A stretch of DNA of 64,000 bases from Botryotinia globosa. Taxonomy: Eukaryota; Ascomycota; Leotiomycetes; Helotiales; Sclerotiniaceae. This document shows, piece by piece, positions 12,415-23,557 of this stretch; the stretch's first letter is position 1, and the number at the start of each line of letters is the position of its first letter. The notes under the pieces were generated by a model. The model ran no database searches. It saw only the letters and a list, made by a program, of their open reading frames with translations, and was not told the origin of the DNA. The DNA is taken from contig RCSZ01000010.1 in NCBI GenBank assembly GCA_014898425.1, positions 868,001 through 932,000 on the forward strand. Reading direction: 5' to 3'. A program made the translations under genes and the position numbers.

Positions 12415-13093
12415 GTGGTGGGGGTCTACGGATGAACAATGGTCATTGGACCAATAGGAGGATTGAAGGAAGAGATGAATGAGACAAAATATTTGTTGCA
12501 TTTAGCGTCGGGCGTTCAGGTCACTTTTATGACGTCTTGTGTAATTCGGTTTGGTATGGATCGAAGGGATGATATCCTGGGGGAATAGGAAAGGCAGAAC
12601 GGAAAGGTTCGAAAAGGATAGTTATTTGCATTGCTCTACATTGCTCTGCAACATTGATAGATGAATGAACGATACCCTTCTTATACCTGAAACATATCCT
12701 TCTCTATGTCTTGAGTGAGTGAATGATAGCTTTCTGATATAATCTTTGCATAATTCCAACTTCACCACATGAGTCTAGGCACTCGTTCCAAAGCACACGT
12801 GAGTGGGAATATAGATATCTCCAACTCACCACGTCCTTTCCCGTCACCCACAACTCAACTCCTCACAATGAAAGTAAACGTATTACCCGAGGAGCAGCTA
12901 GTAAACATGCGCTCGTCTAGGACATTCTTTTACCATCCCCTTTTCTTTTCGTTTCCCTCCACTGCAACACCATTACACAAGCCTCAAACATATCTATTTT
13001 TTATGTTCTTTATCACTATTGTTCAATCTAAGTGGATCGATTCTTCATCAATCCCAAATTGTGAATAGCTGCTAGCAGGAATTTGATGGGTAT

Positions 13094-13117
13094 GGTGGTG
13101 GTGGTGGTGGTGGTGGT
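13094..13117. repeat. Microsatellite (GGT)8
   Basis: Eight perfect GGT units in non-coding DNA. Confidence 0.95.
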
Positions 13118-13320
13118 ATCTCGAAGATGGATGGTAGTCTGTTGTGATGGATGGGTGTCGATATGTTCTGGGGGGTGGGGGGGGCAAAGAGTTCTGGTTG
13201 AGGGGATTGATGTTTTTTTGTTTTTTTTTGGGGAGGGGGAGAGGGGGAGAGGAGGATGAGGGGATAGTTGGGTAGGGGTTTTTGAAATGATACGTTCTTC
13301 TGTGTTTTTCGGTCTTGATA

Positions 13321-13428
13321 TTGGGATTGGGATTGGGATTGGGATTGGGATTGGGATTGGGATTGGGATTGGGATTGGGATTGGGATTGGGATTGGGATT
13401 GGGATTGGGATTGGGATTGGGATTGGGG
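13321..13428. repeat. Hexamer array TTGGGA x18 (GGGATT)
   Basis: Seventeen perfect TTGGGA units and a final TTGGGG. Runs of three G spaced by three bases over 108 bases fit the G-quadruplex consensus on the plus strand. It is not the telomere repeat TTAGGG in any rotation or complement. Confidence 0.97.
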
Positions 13429-14250
13429 AGGTGAAATACTTTTTAGTAGAGTAGGAAAATAGGTGGCATTTTTACGGGGTTGATGCTAATCTATCAGGAA
13501 TGTTTCGAAACTTAACGTCCTCGGGATGAAAGTCATTTTTGATATTCTCTCCAGGGCTGGTTTTAGGAGCATGATGGTCTTTTCTTCACGTGCTATTGGA
13601 TGCGTTTATTGTGCTTTTGGGTGCGATGTCTCTTTTCTTTTCTTTTTGTTGATTGATTGATTGATTGATTTTTTTTTCTTTGGTGTTTTTTTGGGCCTTC
13701 TCTGCTATTCTCGGAGGCGATAGAGATTTAAGAACTACCCTAGGACTTGGAGGGGATGATGTACTATACTGGACTAAACTGTCGTCTGGACATGACATCT
13801 TTGAGGTTCGGAGCTGAGTAGTGCGAGAGGTGAGCGCAGTGTTGTTTAGAATGTAGTGAGGAAAGAGGGTGTGTGATGAATGATGACGGTGTTTTGCGGC
13901 CTCGAGTTTGGCGAATAGGGGGTGATGCGTGATGGTGAGAGTAGTAGTGTAAAAGTAGTGACGTCGAAAGGCAATCATTGAAGCAGTTAGTTAACAGCGG
14001 GTATGATTGCTGTCGGATCTCTGCCACCTCGACTCTCGATGAAATATCGTTCGATGCGAATGTCCTTGTGTAAAGCTTTTAGGTCTTCTCAGCCCTGCAC
14101 AAGAGGATGTTGTAAAGGCAGTATGTAATGCGTCATATGGCGCTCTTTTACTTCGAAATAGTTATCTCTTTAATTCTTTTTAGGTACATGTGACCCTTCG
14201 ATATATCAGGATCAGTGAGTAGGGCCTCCCGCCCTTTCTCACTCTCTACC

Positions 14251-16354
14251 TCACTCTCTACCCCCGAAACGAAACCTGGTGAGGTGAATAACGCTGCCCA
14301 CCATCATACTGTCAGTATTACTTATCATTTGGACGCTGTCATTTAGTTTGAATGAAAGCTCCGGGGGCGCGTTGACATCACTTGAAGTTGGGATTGTGCA
14401 TACTGAATTATTGAATATTATACCAGAAGATACATTACACGCCCATCTCAGATCCTCTCTGTCACTTAGATCCGATGTTGGAAGCAGATTTGAGATCACT
14501 GCGTAAGCTCTAGACTTGTAACCTTTTATGGTCCGATGGCAGTCCCTGAAAGGCCACATTCGTTGTTGGTTGCAGAAAGCCAGCTTCGATCGAGTATTTT
14601 CCCTCCAAATATCTCTCAGCTTCATTGGAGGTGCTACCCAATCTCCATCCAATATTTTTGTCGCAGACCCTACAAGATACCCTCCGTATAATGTAAAGCC
14701 CTGCTGCGGTTTTAAACTCCTCGGGGCCGCAAAGAGTAATATTGAATACTTCTGAGAACAGAAAACTACCGTCCCGGCCAATAAGGTTCCACTCCTCAAA
14801 TTAGCGGGGTTCAGTTTCATCGAAGAAGTATTCTTACATGGTCTATTAGATATTCATGTAGGGTCAAATCTGTTGCCTCACTGCATAGAGAGCAACGATA
14901 TATCTTTTGACCTCCTAAGGCTGCCAATTTTGATATTCCTGAGCCACTTGCGATCATCCATGTCTTCCACTACCCATCTCGAAGTCTTGCAGGGAGCATT
15001 TGGAAGTATAAAACTAGAGTCGATATCGATGAGGGCTTCAGACTCTGGCTTATAGGTACTGGAAGGCTCGCGGCGTCTTGAATAAGCCTGATCATCAAGC
15101 CAAACTCCACACTCGTCACTAGTTACAATTAGACTGTAGAAGACTTTGCGGTGACAGCGTGTTCAAGAATTTGAACGGCTGGATACCCTGAGCAAAAAAA
15201 TCAAAAAAATCAACGTATACTACTCACCAAGTCCTGCCCCCGCCTTTGACTGAGCTGGTAGTCCCATAGCCGCAACCCGACATTGGACAAAGGTCATTTC
15301 CTTGCTCAAGTATATCATTCAGGATGATAGCCATTGTCAGCGTGCTACCTGGTAAGAACCCCTGCCAGTTGTAATCTTTCACGGGTAAAATCTGCTTCTC
15401 ATTCTTACTGTTTAAAATCTCATAACTGTCATTTGAAACTTCATACCATCCAGGGCCTTTTTTGAAACGATTACGAATAATGTCTCAAAGGTCATCGAAG
15501 GAGTACTCGGATGGTAGAGGGGAAAAACGTCCAAGTGCATCTTCCACTTTAACAGGAGCTTGAAAGTAGGTAAATCTGGTGTCCACAGAAGGCAACATGC
15601 TCCGAATTTCACTTGTCATGCGTAGTATTTGCCGAGTGTAGGCGCTGACACAAATCAGTTTCATACTGCAATAAAAGAAGATCGGACCTACAAGTTCTGG
15701 GTCGTCATATCTCCCACAGACTTCAGCGGGAGAACCACTGCTCCATTGATATCACCAGAAAGTGCTGTTAGCATCGATTGGTTGCTTGCCAGGAGGGTTG
15801 ATGCATGAAGCTTTCTTGGATTGTGGTTACCGATATCTTTGTGTCGAGGATATCAATTCGAGTGTCTTCTATTAGGTTCTTGAGGCTTGAATGATTATCT
15901 TCTGCTTTCTTGTTTGCCAGGTCGGATGCTTCCAATCCCAGAGTTGATAACATCGTGTTGATATTATTGGTATGGATACTCAGGTATCCAAGTAACTTTT
16001 ATACCTCATCTTTTTTTGTAAATGCCCATTGAAACTCTCGTCCGACACTCCTAATTCCCCGAGGTGCACGTGAGCCTAGAGTATTTTCATATTTTGAAAA
16101 ATCATTTTCAAAAACTCCTCCAGTGGATACCGACATAGCAAAGCAGCACATTTGACACCATCTAGTCCTACATTGGACCCTTTGGAGGTACTGATATTGC
16201 CGACATGCTTCAATGCCTTCTCTAAACTTTGTAGTTCACGGACAGGCTCTTGATAATCCGACTTAGAGCCTCCTGTCTCACGAAGGCCTTCGACCAAAGT
16301 CGCGATAATTTCTCCAACAGCTATAAAGTCACCAACAGAAAACCCAAATGACAT
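14251..16354 (-). pseudogene. Broken gene of fungal ubiquitin-like (ULD) domain family
   Basis: Reading right to left, it opens at 16354 with MSFGFSVGDFIAVGEII, the typical start of a large fungal family whose N-terminal helical part precedes a ubiquitin-like domain. Homology-like blocks then follow in changing frames: CRYPLEEFLK; RGIRSVGREFQWAFTKKDEV; YLSIHTNNINTMLSTLGLEA; RFTYFQAPVKVEDALGR; and a Cys-rich piece with CPMSGCG and later CGVWLDD. Breaks seen: a one-base loss in an A-run near 16,092-16,095, a TAA at 15999-16001, a frame change near 15,790, a TGA at 15485-15487, and TGA codons at 14878-14880 and 14854-14856. The last 189 residues (14251-14820) stay open. Whether this final frame belongs to the same ancestral gene is uncertain. 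Family assignment is from memory of the conserved N-terminus. The gene is unlikely to make a full product. Confidence 0.75.
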
Positions 16355-17263
16355 TATTTGAAAGGACTGATTTGCAACATCAAATCGTTGAATGAAGATT
16401 ACAAACCGATTAAGAGGAAAAGGGTAAATTGTTGAGATAGAGAGGAACATAAATTCCTGGTATACAAAAGACTTGCAAGACAGGCAGGCGTTTATTGATG
16501 AACTAACTGTATTTGTGGCTTAGAATAATCGGAATTATTGTATTATAGTTTCTCCAGACCGGTCAATTGCCCATAACCAATTAGTGACATTGATGGTATC
16601 TCCTGAACGGTGTCGTGACACTGAGATCAGCATCATCACCATCGAAGGACCCGCCGACTTGACATTGTTTGTTAGCTGTAGCCGAGTTTCGACGCATGAT
16701 GAGGAAACAATCTTTACTTCCGATATAAAACACCAGCTCATTGGTTTTGAGTTCGTTGCCCTGATCCTGTTTCTGCAGGTAACTTATCTGATTGATTCGA
16801 TGTAAGAGACGAAGAGAGATTAGAGATATCCAAAGATTCTGTCTACTCTCAATAAAGCTAATGAATCACTCTTCAAAAACATGTAAGTTCATCTTGGTAG
16901 GAAGATATTGTAGTCCTTTAAGTTTATCATGAGAAATAAGCCAAATCCAAATAAATTCGCCTACCTAGCTGAGGTCAAGCAGTCCTATGGCTTATTAAAC
17001 TTCCTAATCTGATATCTCAAGTCCCACAACCCTCACACCAAGATCTTCATAGTGTCTGATATCACTACCAACACACATTTTTTATTGTACTCCAACCATC
17101 AGAGCATGAAGAGAAAAGTGACAAGTACGAGTGTAATGGCTTAAAAAATTAAAATGGAGAAATTGTAAGGTTCAGTAGACGCAATCCCCGCGCCATTCCT
17201 GACCGCGACCTCGAAAAAGAGCTTCTAGAACTCTTGCCCGATTCTCATCCTGCATATAAACCA
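16355..17263. other. AT-rich intergenic, no supported gene
   Basis: Between two gene relics transcribed in opposite directions away from each other. Only short unrelated frames are present. Confidence 0.5.
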
Positions 17264-18367
17264 ATGAGCACCATAGAACTATCCGACTTTGAAAGAATAT
17301 CAGCTGCATGTGATGGCCACGATGCAGATATTCCTTCAAATAGCAGCTGCATTCTAAACGCGAATGAAGGAATAAAGCGCAAACAAAACAAAGTCCTCTA
17401 TCGCAAGCTTCAAAAGTACCCGAACAAACATGCTCAAGCAAGTGGAGTTGTAGAGAATTCGTCTCAGCATAACAATACTGAAGAAACCGACCCAAATATT
17501 GTCAAATAGGACGGTCTGGATGACCTCGAGAATTCAACGAGTTGGAAAGGCTGAATCAAATTCTCGGAATTATTTCTTAGTTTATACAAAAAAAAATTGT
17601 AACGCCTCTAACATCTTCAATGTTCGCTTCTGTTTCAGCCCCTTACGAAAGAGTTCTATAGCTCTACCTCTGAACTGGCAGTATTTGTTGTATTAACATG
17701 TGTCCTGCGAAATTTATCATATATTCACCTATTGTTTTATGTACGGCGATATAAATGGTATGGTGTATAGTGACCTCTGTTTGCTCTTTACTACCTTGAA
17801 TGTGGTAGTTGAGGAGACGTATGAATTCAAATCTCCACGAGTGGGACTAACATATCTTGGCTTGGGCGTCTGTTCTATGGTCGGCCTATTATTCTTTGGA
17901 TACTTCTCAGATCCTATGACTAAGAATTTTTACCGAAAAAGCCAATGCTCTTGTTGCTGAAGCCGGTCAAGAGCTGCCTGTGATGAAACCTGAATACCGT
18001 CCCCCACTTCTTATTCCGGGTTCCTTTCTCATCTCAATGGGCCTTCTTCTCTATGACTGGACTGGCAGATGTAGAATTCATTGTATCGTACCCATCCTCT
18101 CCTCCACTCTTATTCTTCGGTAACATGTTCCTATTCATATGCATTGAAATTTTCCTAGTTGATGCATCCACAGTCTTTGCTGCGAGTGTTTTAGCTGCGG
18201 AGAGAATTTTCAGGAGTGTAATGGGAGCGGTATTCTCTATTTCCTGAGAAAAGATGTATGAGACATTGGGTCTAGGATGGGGAAACAGCTTGTTGGGTTT
18301 TCTCGTGTTTGAAATGATTCCCGTCCCATTTTCGTTGCTGAAATCGAGATCATCCATACACAAGTAA
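17264..18367 (+). pseudogene. MFS multidrug-type transporter relic with internal deletion
   Basis: An N-terminal cytosolic segment runs from ATG 17264, then a stop (TAG 17507-17509), then DGLDDLEN and TSWKG, the usual lead-in to helix 1 of DHA1-type major facilitator transporters. TGA 17552-17554 and further stops follow. KEFYSSTSELAVFVV matches the helix 1-2 loop and helix 2. The frame then breaks near 17,768 and resumes as TTLNVVVEETYEF, SPRVGLTYLGLGV, GLLFFGYFSD (the loop motif before helix 8). After another shift near 17,938 come KPEYRPPLLIPGSFL, then FLVDASTVFAASVLAAERIFRS, and finally YETLGLGWGNSLLGF. About 200 residues (helices 3-6 or so) are missing between the two halves. The family normally has about 500 residues and 12-14 helices, so the product cannot be functional. 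Confidence 0.82.
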
Positions 18368-20189
18368 GAAGTATCCAGTAAAGAGACCGTGTCTGTGAGT
18401 CTGATGAGTTGAAGATTCATTTCAAGTAAATTTGGATAGGGGGTTGCAGATATTGATCATACAAATTTACCTGGATTTGCAGCACTTTTCCTACCATGTA
18501 CGTTGCCATGTATGTGTTCCATATTCGCATATCCTCACTTCAAGTGCTCGTTGCGATTGCAACATGTGTCAAGGTGTTTGTAAAGCCCGAACAAGCAATC
18601 AATGATCCTGCAAACAGTTCTTTATTTCAGTAACCCGCTCACAAGCCATGCACACCTACTATATATTCCCAAATAAGGCAGAAAACTCCAACAAACAATG
18701 CTCTCTAACCCATCTTCTCATCATCATAAATCGGCCTCGAAATGACCATGACTAACGATATCAGACCCGCAACTTCAACTACGGAGATTCATTTATTAAT
18801 GGACTCCCTTCCGAGACGTCGAAAATAACGTAGACAAAATTTCCCGATAGAACTGCCCATTCCCTAATCTTTATTAGCGACAATATTCACAACAGTGCGA
18901 TATCTTAGTGGGCTTGCAGTTCCTTCTACCTTCCGCTTGTTCCCTTTGTTTCTCTGCTGTGGAGTAGGAAGAACATATTGTTGTCCGCTGGCGTGGTTAG
19001 ACGCATGTAGTTGAATTGGCGTAAGTGACACCCTCTGTTCTGGATTGAGGAGAAGGATGGGTGAGAGTATTACTTTTTTTTTCTTGCAAGGTACTGAGAG
19101 CAGAGCATCGGCGTTCAAATTTCTCTGAACATTCGGGGTGGTAGACAAGGAGTGAGCAATTGAATATGTCCAAGATGACTCATTATTTGTAAGAAGATTT
19201 AGCGCTCAAGAACGTGTTGAGAATAGTGTGAGAAGAGGTTTGGGCTCACATTTCTCAACACAAATCACTATTGCAATGGGCATGCCTGCAAGTCTTTAAT
19301 CACAGAGCCTAGTATCGCTTATCACTAAACCAGCTACGATGACATCATGCTCCTGGTTCCACTCTAATTGAATATTGTGAAAACTAGTGTTTGAGCTAGG
19401 CATAATTATTAAATGCTAATCGTAAGGCTGAAATGACAACTATCATCAAGACCTTGAAGCTTCTAAGTGGCTGGTATCTTATTAGTTGGGAGCCCTGGAG
19501 TCTCTTAGACACCAGGCCGCTAGTGAGTACCCTTGCCCGAAATCACACTTACTTGATCACCTGGCCATATTTCCTTCTATTCCGTAATATGAAGGCCACC
19601 GTTAGGGTAGTTAGGCGCACTGATGATTGAATCATTCCCTCATCATTTTCCCCGTTTGATGTCGCTTTTATCTCAGACAGAGACATGAATGCATGAATAA
19701 TCCCGAGCCATATTGCTATCAGTGGACACTAATTTATAAGTCAACAGTCTTCGGGAAACTGACCCTAAGTCTTACTAGTTGACAACTTTTTAGCGTTTGA
19801 GACTAGTGGTTATAAATGTGACATCTCATCTAATTTCTCAAGATTAATAGCAATGAAACATTTCAATGAGTTAGGGTTGGTAAGACTTTAGAACCGGCAG
19901 GTAGACTTTCTGGTATTTCTACCAACCGTTGGTGCATAAGATTGTCTGCAATACTTGTGTTGTCTACATCAAGAGCGCAAGTACACATTTTTGCCAACGA
20001 TCAATGATTTGGAAGCCAAAATCTCCACTATAAAAACAACATGCCAACAAACAAACAATGGAATACCAAATAATCAAATCTCACATCCCCCAGGTCGTCT
20101 CACCTCACATCTTGTATAATTCCCACATATATATTCGTCTGTAAGCTACCGAGAAGTGAGCATCGGTAGTTACTTATCCAACAACCAAA
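18368..20189. other. Intergenic, no supported gene
   Basis: A minus-strand frame at 18864-19148 reads plausibly (basic, Gln-rich, KKKK cluster) but has no ATG and no identified partner exon. Nothing else is recognisable. Confidence 0.45.
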
Positions 20190-20782
20190 ATGTTGCATAT
20201 TTTACCAAGGCAATCTCCAATCTCGCGAAGTATTATGATCCAAGCTAATCGAACCCTAAGAACACACATACATTCATGCAAGCAGCCTTACGGGACACAG
20301 TCAGCAATTCTAATTTCAAAACAACTCACAATTCCAGAGTCGAGTAGATTCATTCCAATAGATATCAAAAGAAATTATACGTGTAGCTCACTACCCTATG
20401 CGGAGCTAAGTACATTGACCCTACAGTATGGAAAATTAATTTCCTTCTTGTTAGATCCGTCAATTTCCACCTCTCGTTGTATCTGTGGCTTTGCTTAAAA
20501 AAAATCGAAACTACTTCGCATGCATACTGTATGCATGTGGTTGATGGCACTGTTCTGGAACAATCTTTCAGGACAAAGACAATCTTGACATATCAAAATA
20601 TAAAGTCAGAATACCTCCCTGCTTTTCGACTTTCTACACTCATTCCTACTACATCCACAACTCAAAGAAACATACAGAAACCCGAAGACTGGGTCGAAAA
20701 CAATGTTTTACACAATACCCGTGGATCTTGGCTTCGGCATCACATTACCCATCCGAGAGCTCAAGAAAGTTCGGAGGAATAG
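20190..20782 (+). CDS. Possible small protein with mitochondrial-type N-terminus
   Basis: Low-confidence model, join(20190..20380,20572..20782), about 133 residues. The frame begins MLHILPRQSPISRSIMIQAN and is rich in Arg, Ser and hydroxylated residues without acids for about 35 residues, as in a mitochondrial presequence. Joining a GTGTAG donor at 20381 to the acceptor TTTCAG at 20571 keeps the frame and leads into TYQNIKSEYLPAFRLSTL and EDWVENNVLHNTRG before a stop at 20782. The donor is not the common GTATGT/GTAAGT type and the intron (191 bases) is longer than its neighbours here. I do not recognise the protein. The alternative is two unrelated chance frames. Confidence 0.3.
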
Positions 20783-22153
20783 CAGAAATGGTCAACGCTC
20801 AGCCCGATCCCCACGTCGACTTTCGTTTCATTTCAACCGGCTGATACCCCCTACTTTTACGGTGCGGCGATGTTAGCTCGATTTGCTGGTTGGAGAAAGG
20901 GAAGTGACGATCTCTGATGATCTTAGCTTTCTGATCTTTATATTGGCAGATGAACTTAAGGAACTGTGCTTTTTCTTTTAGTAGGGTTCTTTCCTTTTCA
21001 CGTCTTTTGCCGTCGCTAACCACTATTTAGATAAGCGATGAGCAAGATGTCAAAGATGCCTCTAGCAACCCTTTCGGAAACAAATTCTGGATCTTCAGCC
21101 AACTCTCCTATAATATTTCAGCTATGTGGCAAGCATTTGGTCTTTTGTGCTCGGGAGATCGGTGCACTCAAATTTGAAAATGAACGTCAGGCCTGTGCCA
21201 AGAAAATCAGGATTGGATCTGGCTCTGCAATACATTTGGAATGCTGAATCTCAGGAGGGGGGGCTGGGGCACAAAAGAAGACTACGGAGCTGAGCATGGA
21301 TATGAGATTCGAATGGACGAAGGGCGTTAGCGGTGTTGAAGAGAGTACTCATCAAGGAAAACGCCAATCCTTGAGACAGAGAGGAGATCGAGTGCAGGCA
21401 TTCCACTAACTTTGGAAGCACATATTATGAGCATTGCATTAGCATCAATACTTGGCAATGAGATTGCAATTAAATTTCCACAGGTTTTTTTTTCATTCCT
21501 GTAAGCAATACTTCTTGAGGCCTATCTGAAGAACGTGATAATAGAATTGTAGAGAGCATCATAAAAACAAAAGAATGCACTAGCAACTGTTGGGGCTTGA
21601 TACACTTGTGATACTCCATCAGTATATACGGCGTTGAATGAATTCAAAGTCTCTAATACAAGAATTCAAAAGTTGTCCCTACCTGAGTCATTGAAAAGAA
21701 AACATCTAGTGATATATTTCCCTCGTATCTCTTCGGACCCCAAATAAGGTGGGGCCTGTCAGAGGCTGAAAATCTGACATCAGAAAATTTCCCCAGTACT
21801 TCAAAACGATCCTTCAGCGGTAACCACCCCTATAATTCACGGCGGTACTCTACCCCCTTCTTCGTAGTAGCAAATCAATCAACTAATTATAAGCCATGCA
21901 TCGGTTCTGTAACCGCCATAAGGAAATTATCTGTACTGTTCGTGCCAGGTAGGTATTTTTGACGTCAATCCTTTACTTCAAGCAGTGATCAAAATACAAA
22001 TAGCTATTTCGTGTTTCCGCGTTGAACAGTCTGACTGTCTTTTACTTTTCTGCCTTCGAAACTTTTGATTTTGCAGCGACGATCACGGAATACGATCAAT
22101 TGATTGCTGGTGAACTTTTTCCGATTTTGCGTGACACATCACAATCTTTACTA
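20783..22153. other. Intergenic, no supported gene
   Basis: Short frames on both strands without domains. The last 100 bases before 22,154 are probably the leader of the cysteine-rich membrane protein gene. Confidence 0.5.
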
Positions 22154-23114
22154 ATGCTTCGAATTATTACTCTCGTTTTAATTGGCTGGCTCGTAGGATT
22201 GGTGGCGGGACAATGCTATAGTTATGATGGAGTTGAGAGGGATTCGACATATAGGCCATGTAATGGTTCAGCACCCGTCAGTATGTGCTGTCATCTGGGA
22301 AACAGCGCCAACGGAGGAGATGAATGCGGCTCTGGATCTACGTACGGTCTTTGTGGTATAAGTGGGACGCAGCTTTGGAGAGAATCGTGTACGGATTTGA
22401 CATGGCAGTCTCCGCAGTGTTTGCGATTGTGTGTTGGAGGTATGGACTCTTTGATGTATAGTATACACTGTAACAAGAAATTGTAGCTGATGAATCTGGC
22501 ATGTAGCAAACGATACTGAGATCACGGCTTGTCCAAATGGTAGTTATTGCTGCGGGAAGAATGCAGCCGATTGTTGCAACGCGAACGAAGGAAAATTCAT
22601 AGTTAATAACCAAGTCTCGGATACAGCAGCGGGGGATTCTTTGAGCTCTCAAACTTCCCAAACTACAGCTATATCTTCAACGCCAATCAACATACAATCT
22701 TCGAAGCTTATGTCGTCCACAACTTCTGAGATGCTATCAGCTATAGTCCAAACAAGCACCGTCCAGGCATCGGTCTTAATTTCAACAGTATACCAACCCC
22801 TACCGTCATCAACCTTGACGACCTCTTCCTCAAATACAACCCAGTCTTTATCAACAGGCGCAAAGGCTGGGATAGGAGCAGGTGCTGGGGCCTTCATTGT
22901 GCTAATAACCTTATTCGCATTATTATTATTGTGGAAGCGAAAGCACCCCAGGAGCAGATTGCCTGAACTTTCAGCTACAGAAACCAAGCCAAGTTTCTTC
23001 AACCTCAGAAGGAAACCGATGCATGTAGACATAGTGGAAGCAGATAGCACAACGTCAAAGTCAGTGGAAGTTCATGGATACGGACGGCGAATTGAACCTA
23101 CGGAGATGCTGTGA
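22154..23114 (+). CDS. Cysteine-rich secreted/single-pass membrane protein
   Basis: Two exons, join(22154..22439,22507..23114), about 297 residues. The 67-base intron has donor GTATGG and acceptor GTAG. The start ATG at 22154 was chosen because it gives a clean signal peptide (MLRIITLVLIGWLVGLVAGQ). The frame is open further upstream but without such a signal. The mature part has about 14 cysteines in the first 130 residues, with blocks such as SMCCHLGNSANGGDECGSG, YGLCG and SYCCG, followed by a Ser/Thr-rich stalk. A single membrane helix (GIGAGAGAFIVLITLFALLLLW, near residue 220) precedes a basic cytosolic tail of about 60 residues. This layout is common among fungal cell-surface proteins of unknown ligand. 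No enzymatic motif is seen. A role as a wall sensor is possible but not shown. Confidence 0.8.
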
Positions 23115-23557
23115 ATTTAGTTTCTGGAACGAAAGACCGTGCCTTGGGTGAGGATGGTGTAGTTAATCAGGTTTGTCCATGAACGAGTTGAAGATAGATG
23201 TCGTCGATTCTCATCAAATTATGATAGTAGGAATATTTAATTCACAAATATGTCTGTCTGGCAAGAAGAGAAGTAGTAACGATGCTGTCTATTTTGTTGT
23301 TCTGTTTCGAGACAGGAAGGAACGCCCACTAGCGCGACTATAAGCGCCCCTTGAAATCGAAAATTCTTTCGAGGCTTCTGGCTTCTTTCTTTCAAAAAAC
23401 ATGATATGCAATGCTCGACGGAGATTCCATCGATTGTCATCTAACATATGTAAAATGATTTTGATTTGTCTTGCCATTTGCTTGCAGTCCATTGATCATA
23501 ATGATAACTGATTGATCCTCACAACATACTGGATACTTTTCCAATTCATGGAATACA
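23115..23557. other. Convergent 3' region
   Basis: Short AT-rich gap between two convergent genes. It probably holds both 3' untranslated regions, and nothing else is visible. Confidence 0.5.

Larger units (their letters stand above)
12415..14250. other. Repeat-rich intergenic region
   Basis: Holds a (GGT)8 tract, a GGGATT hexamer array and several poly-T and poly-G runs (13,160-13,260). A minus-strand frame at 13586-13978 begins with ATG but is mostly low complexity with no domain, so it is not called. Confidence 0.5.

Noticed and set aside
13321..13428. Internal telomere repeat
   Set aside because: The unit GGGATT is the reverse, not the complement or a rotation, of TTAGGG, so it is not telomeric sequence.
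13586..13978. Minus-strand 130-residue frame
   Set aside because: Low-complexity His/Thr/Ser and Lys/Gln runs caused by simple repeats, with no domain.
18034..18420. Minus-strand 128-residue frame
   Set aside because: Antisense to the clearly identifiable MFS relic.
18864..19148. Basic Gln-rich minus-strand frame
   Set aside because: Begins with TTG, with no ATG and no partner exon found. Could be an exon of an unknown gene but is not supportable.
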